Below are positions 63,354-64,000 of a stretch of DNA of 64,000 nucleotides, in pieces (the first letter of the stretch is position 1; every line of letters begins with the position of its first letter). The position numbers were made by a program, and so were the translations under genes. This stretch comes from Sva-07 sp963728355 (GTDB lineage Bacteria > Actinomycetota > Acidimicrobiia > Acidimicrobiales > Ilumatobacteraceae), in the NCBI GenBank assembly GCA_963728355.1, contig CAVSJQ010000014.1, forward strand, positions 496,001 through 560,000, given 5' to 3'. The notes under the pieces are model-generated. The model saw nothing but the letters and a program-made list of their open reading frames with translations, did no database searches and had not been told where the DNA came from.

Positions 63354-64000
63354 GTGATGAGTGACGGGGTGCTGGGCGGCATCGGGAGGATCGCCTACGG
63401 GTGCTGGCGCTTCGCCGGGACCGACGTGGCGACGGCGCGGGAGAAGATCGAGACGGCGCTCGATGTCGGGATGACCCTGATCGACACCGCCGACATCTAC
63501 GGCTACGACGGCTCGACCCCTGCGCCCGGCGGCGGGTTCGGTGACGCCGAGGAGCTCCTCGGCCGCGTGCTCGCTGAAACGCCGGGCCTGCGCGACCGGA
63601 TGGTGCTCGCAACGAAGGGCGGCATCACCCCGCCGGTCCCGTACGACTCGTCGGAGCGCTACCTGCGCGAGGCGTGCGAGGCATCGCTGCGGCGGCTGCA
63701 GGTGGAGGTCATCGACCTGTACCAGATCCACCGCCCCGACCTGCTCACCCACCCCGCCGAGGTGGCGGGCGCGCTCGACGGACTCGTCGCATCCGGCAAG
63801 GTCCGGGCGATCGGCGTGTCCAACCACACCGTCGCACAGACCCGGGCACTCCAAGCACATCTCGAGACGCCGCTGGTATCGACGCAGCCGGAGTTCTCGC
63901 CGATGGCGCTCGACCCGCTCACCGACGGCACGCTCGACCATGCGATGGAGACGGGCATCGTCGCGCTGGCGTGGAGCCCGCTCGCCGGTGGCCGTCTGGG
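63354..64000 (+). CDS. aldo/keto reductase (3' end outside window)
   Basis: About 215 codons visible, running off the window. Motifs: GRIAYGCWRFAGTD, catalytic Asp and Tyr in LIDTADIYG, catalytic Lys in VLATKGGI, and His in LYQIHRPD, the AKR tetrad; KVRAIGVSNHT and TQPEFSPM (typical of YdhF-like oxidoreductases) follow. NAD(P)H reduction of a carbonyl is likely, substrate unknown. Start is GTG 63354 or ATG 63357; both give the same protein apart from one residue. Confidence 0.92.
   Translation, partial: MMSDGVLGGIGRIAYGCWRFAGTDVATAREKIETALDVGMTLIDTADIYGYDGSTPAPGGGFGDAEELLGRVLAETPGLRDRMVLATKGGITPPVPYDSSERYLREACEASLRRLQVEVIDLYQIHRPDLLTHPAEVAGALDGLVASGKVRAIGVSNHTVAQTRALQAHLETPLVSTQPEFSPMALDPLTDGTLDHAMETGIVALAWSPLAGGRL

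Overview
The window is dense, very GC-rich actinobacterial chromosome. Many features point to a free-living actinobacterium: GTG starts are frequent, gene pairs often share ATGA or GTGA, and there is a mycothiol-type DinB/MDMPI protein, a WS/DGAT acyltransferase, luciferase-like (LLM) flavin oxidoreductases and DUF1206/DUF2277/DUF3179 proteins. An Acidimicrobiia lineage such as Ilumatobacter would fit, but that is an inference from gene style, not a sequence match. I see no rRNA, tRNA, CRISPR array, transposase, integrase or phage gene. About 65 protein genes fill the window and no gene-free stretch exceeds 300 bp.

Layout. 1-1.8 kb: a 3'-truncated Ser/Thr kinase-like protein that looks catalytically dead, divergent from a small membrane protein. 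1.8-8.3 kb: ligA, a zinc-site MetE-like protein, a membrane protein, then a cysteine desulfurase translationally coupled to mnmA (tRNA 2-thiolation). 8.4-20 kb: methyltransferase-LLM oxidoreductase pair, SDR, dxs, a double GNAT, an enoyl-CoA hydratase-histidinol-phosphatase-like pair, a trans-sulfuration enzyme, an MDMPI protein, small GNAT and DUF2277 proteins, nfuA. 19-31 kb: CDF and DMT transporters, Rieske oxygenase, surE, two tandem paralogous membrane-anchored beta-propeller-like proteins, a SnoaL-like protein, a DUF3179 lipoprotein, msrB, an MBL hydrolase, an enoyl-CoA hydratase and an M20 peptidase. 31.9-42 kb: hrpA, DHA2 efflux pump, beta-lactamase-like hydrolase, nagA, WS/DGAT, DoxX. 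42-46.5 kb: a TetR regulator and a heterodimeric ABC exporter in one coupled operon with a perfect operator palindrome. 46.6-57.7 kb: GDSL hydrolase, small acidic and zinc-ribbon proteins, thioesterase II, a Crp/Fnr regulator, DsbA-like and amidase genes, a P450, and a HAD-membrane-lipoprotein operon. 57.7-62.2 kb: PIG-L deacetylase, DegT aminotransferase, glycerol-1-phosphate-dehydrogenase-like and Gfo/Idh oxidoreductases, which together look like an aminosugar or aminocyclitol cassette. 62.3-64 kb: an AbiEi-N/DUF559 nuclease-like protein and a truncated aldo/keto reductase.

Two genome-wide themes stand out. First, most genes that are not translationally coupled have a TANNNT -10 hexamer ending 6-7 nt before the start codon, the signature of leaderless mRNAs; only a handful have a Shine-Dalgarno sequence. 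Second, short intergenic spaces carry several families of small palindromic repeats: paired ~38-bp hairpins at three loci, a 59-bp palindrome-ended element at three loci, and a 27-bp core repeat at three loci, one copy of which sits in frame inside hrpA and adds about 14 residues to the helicase.
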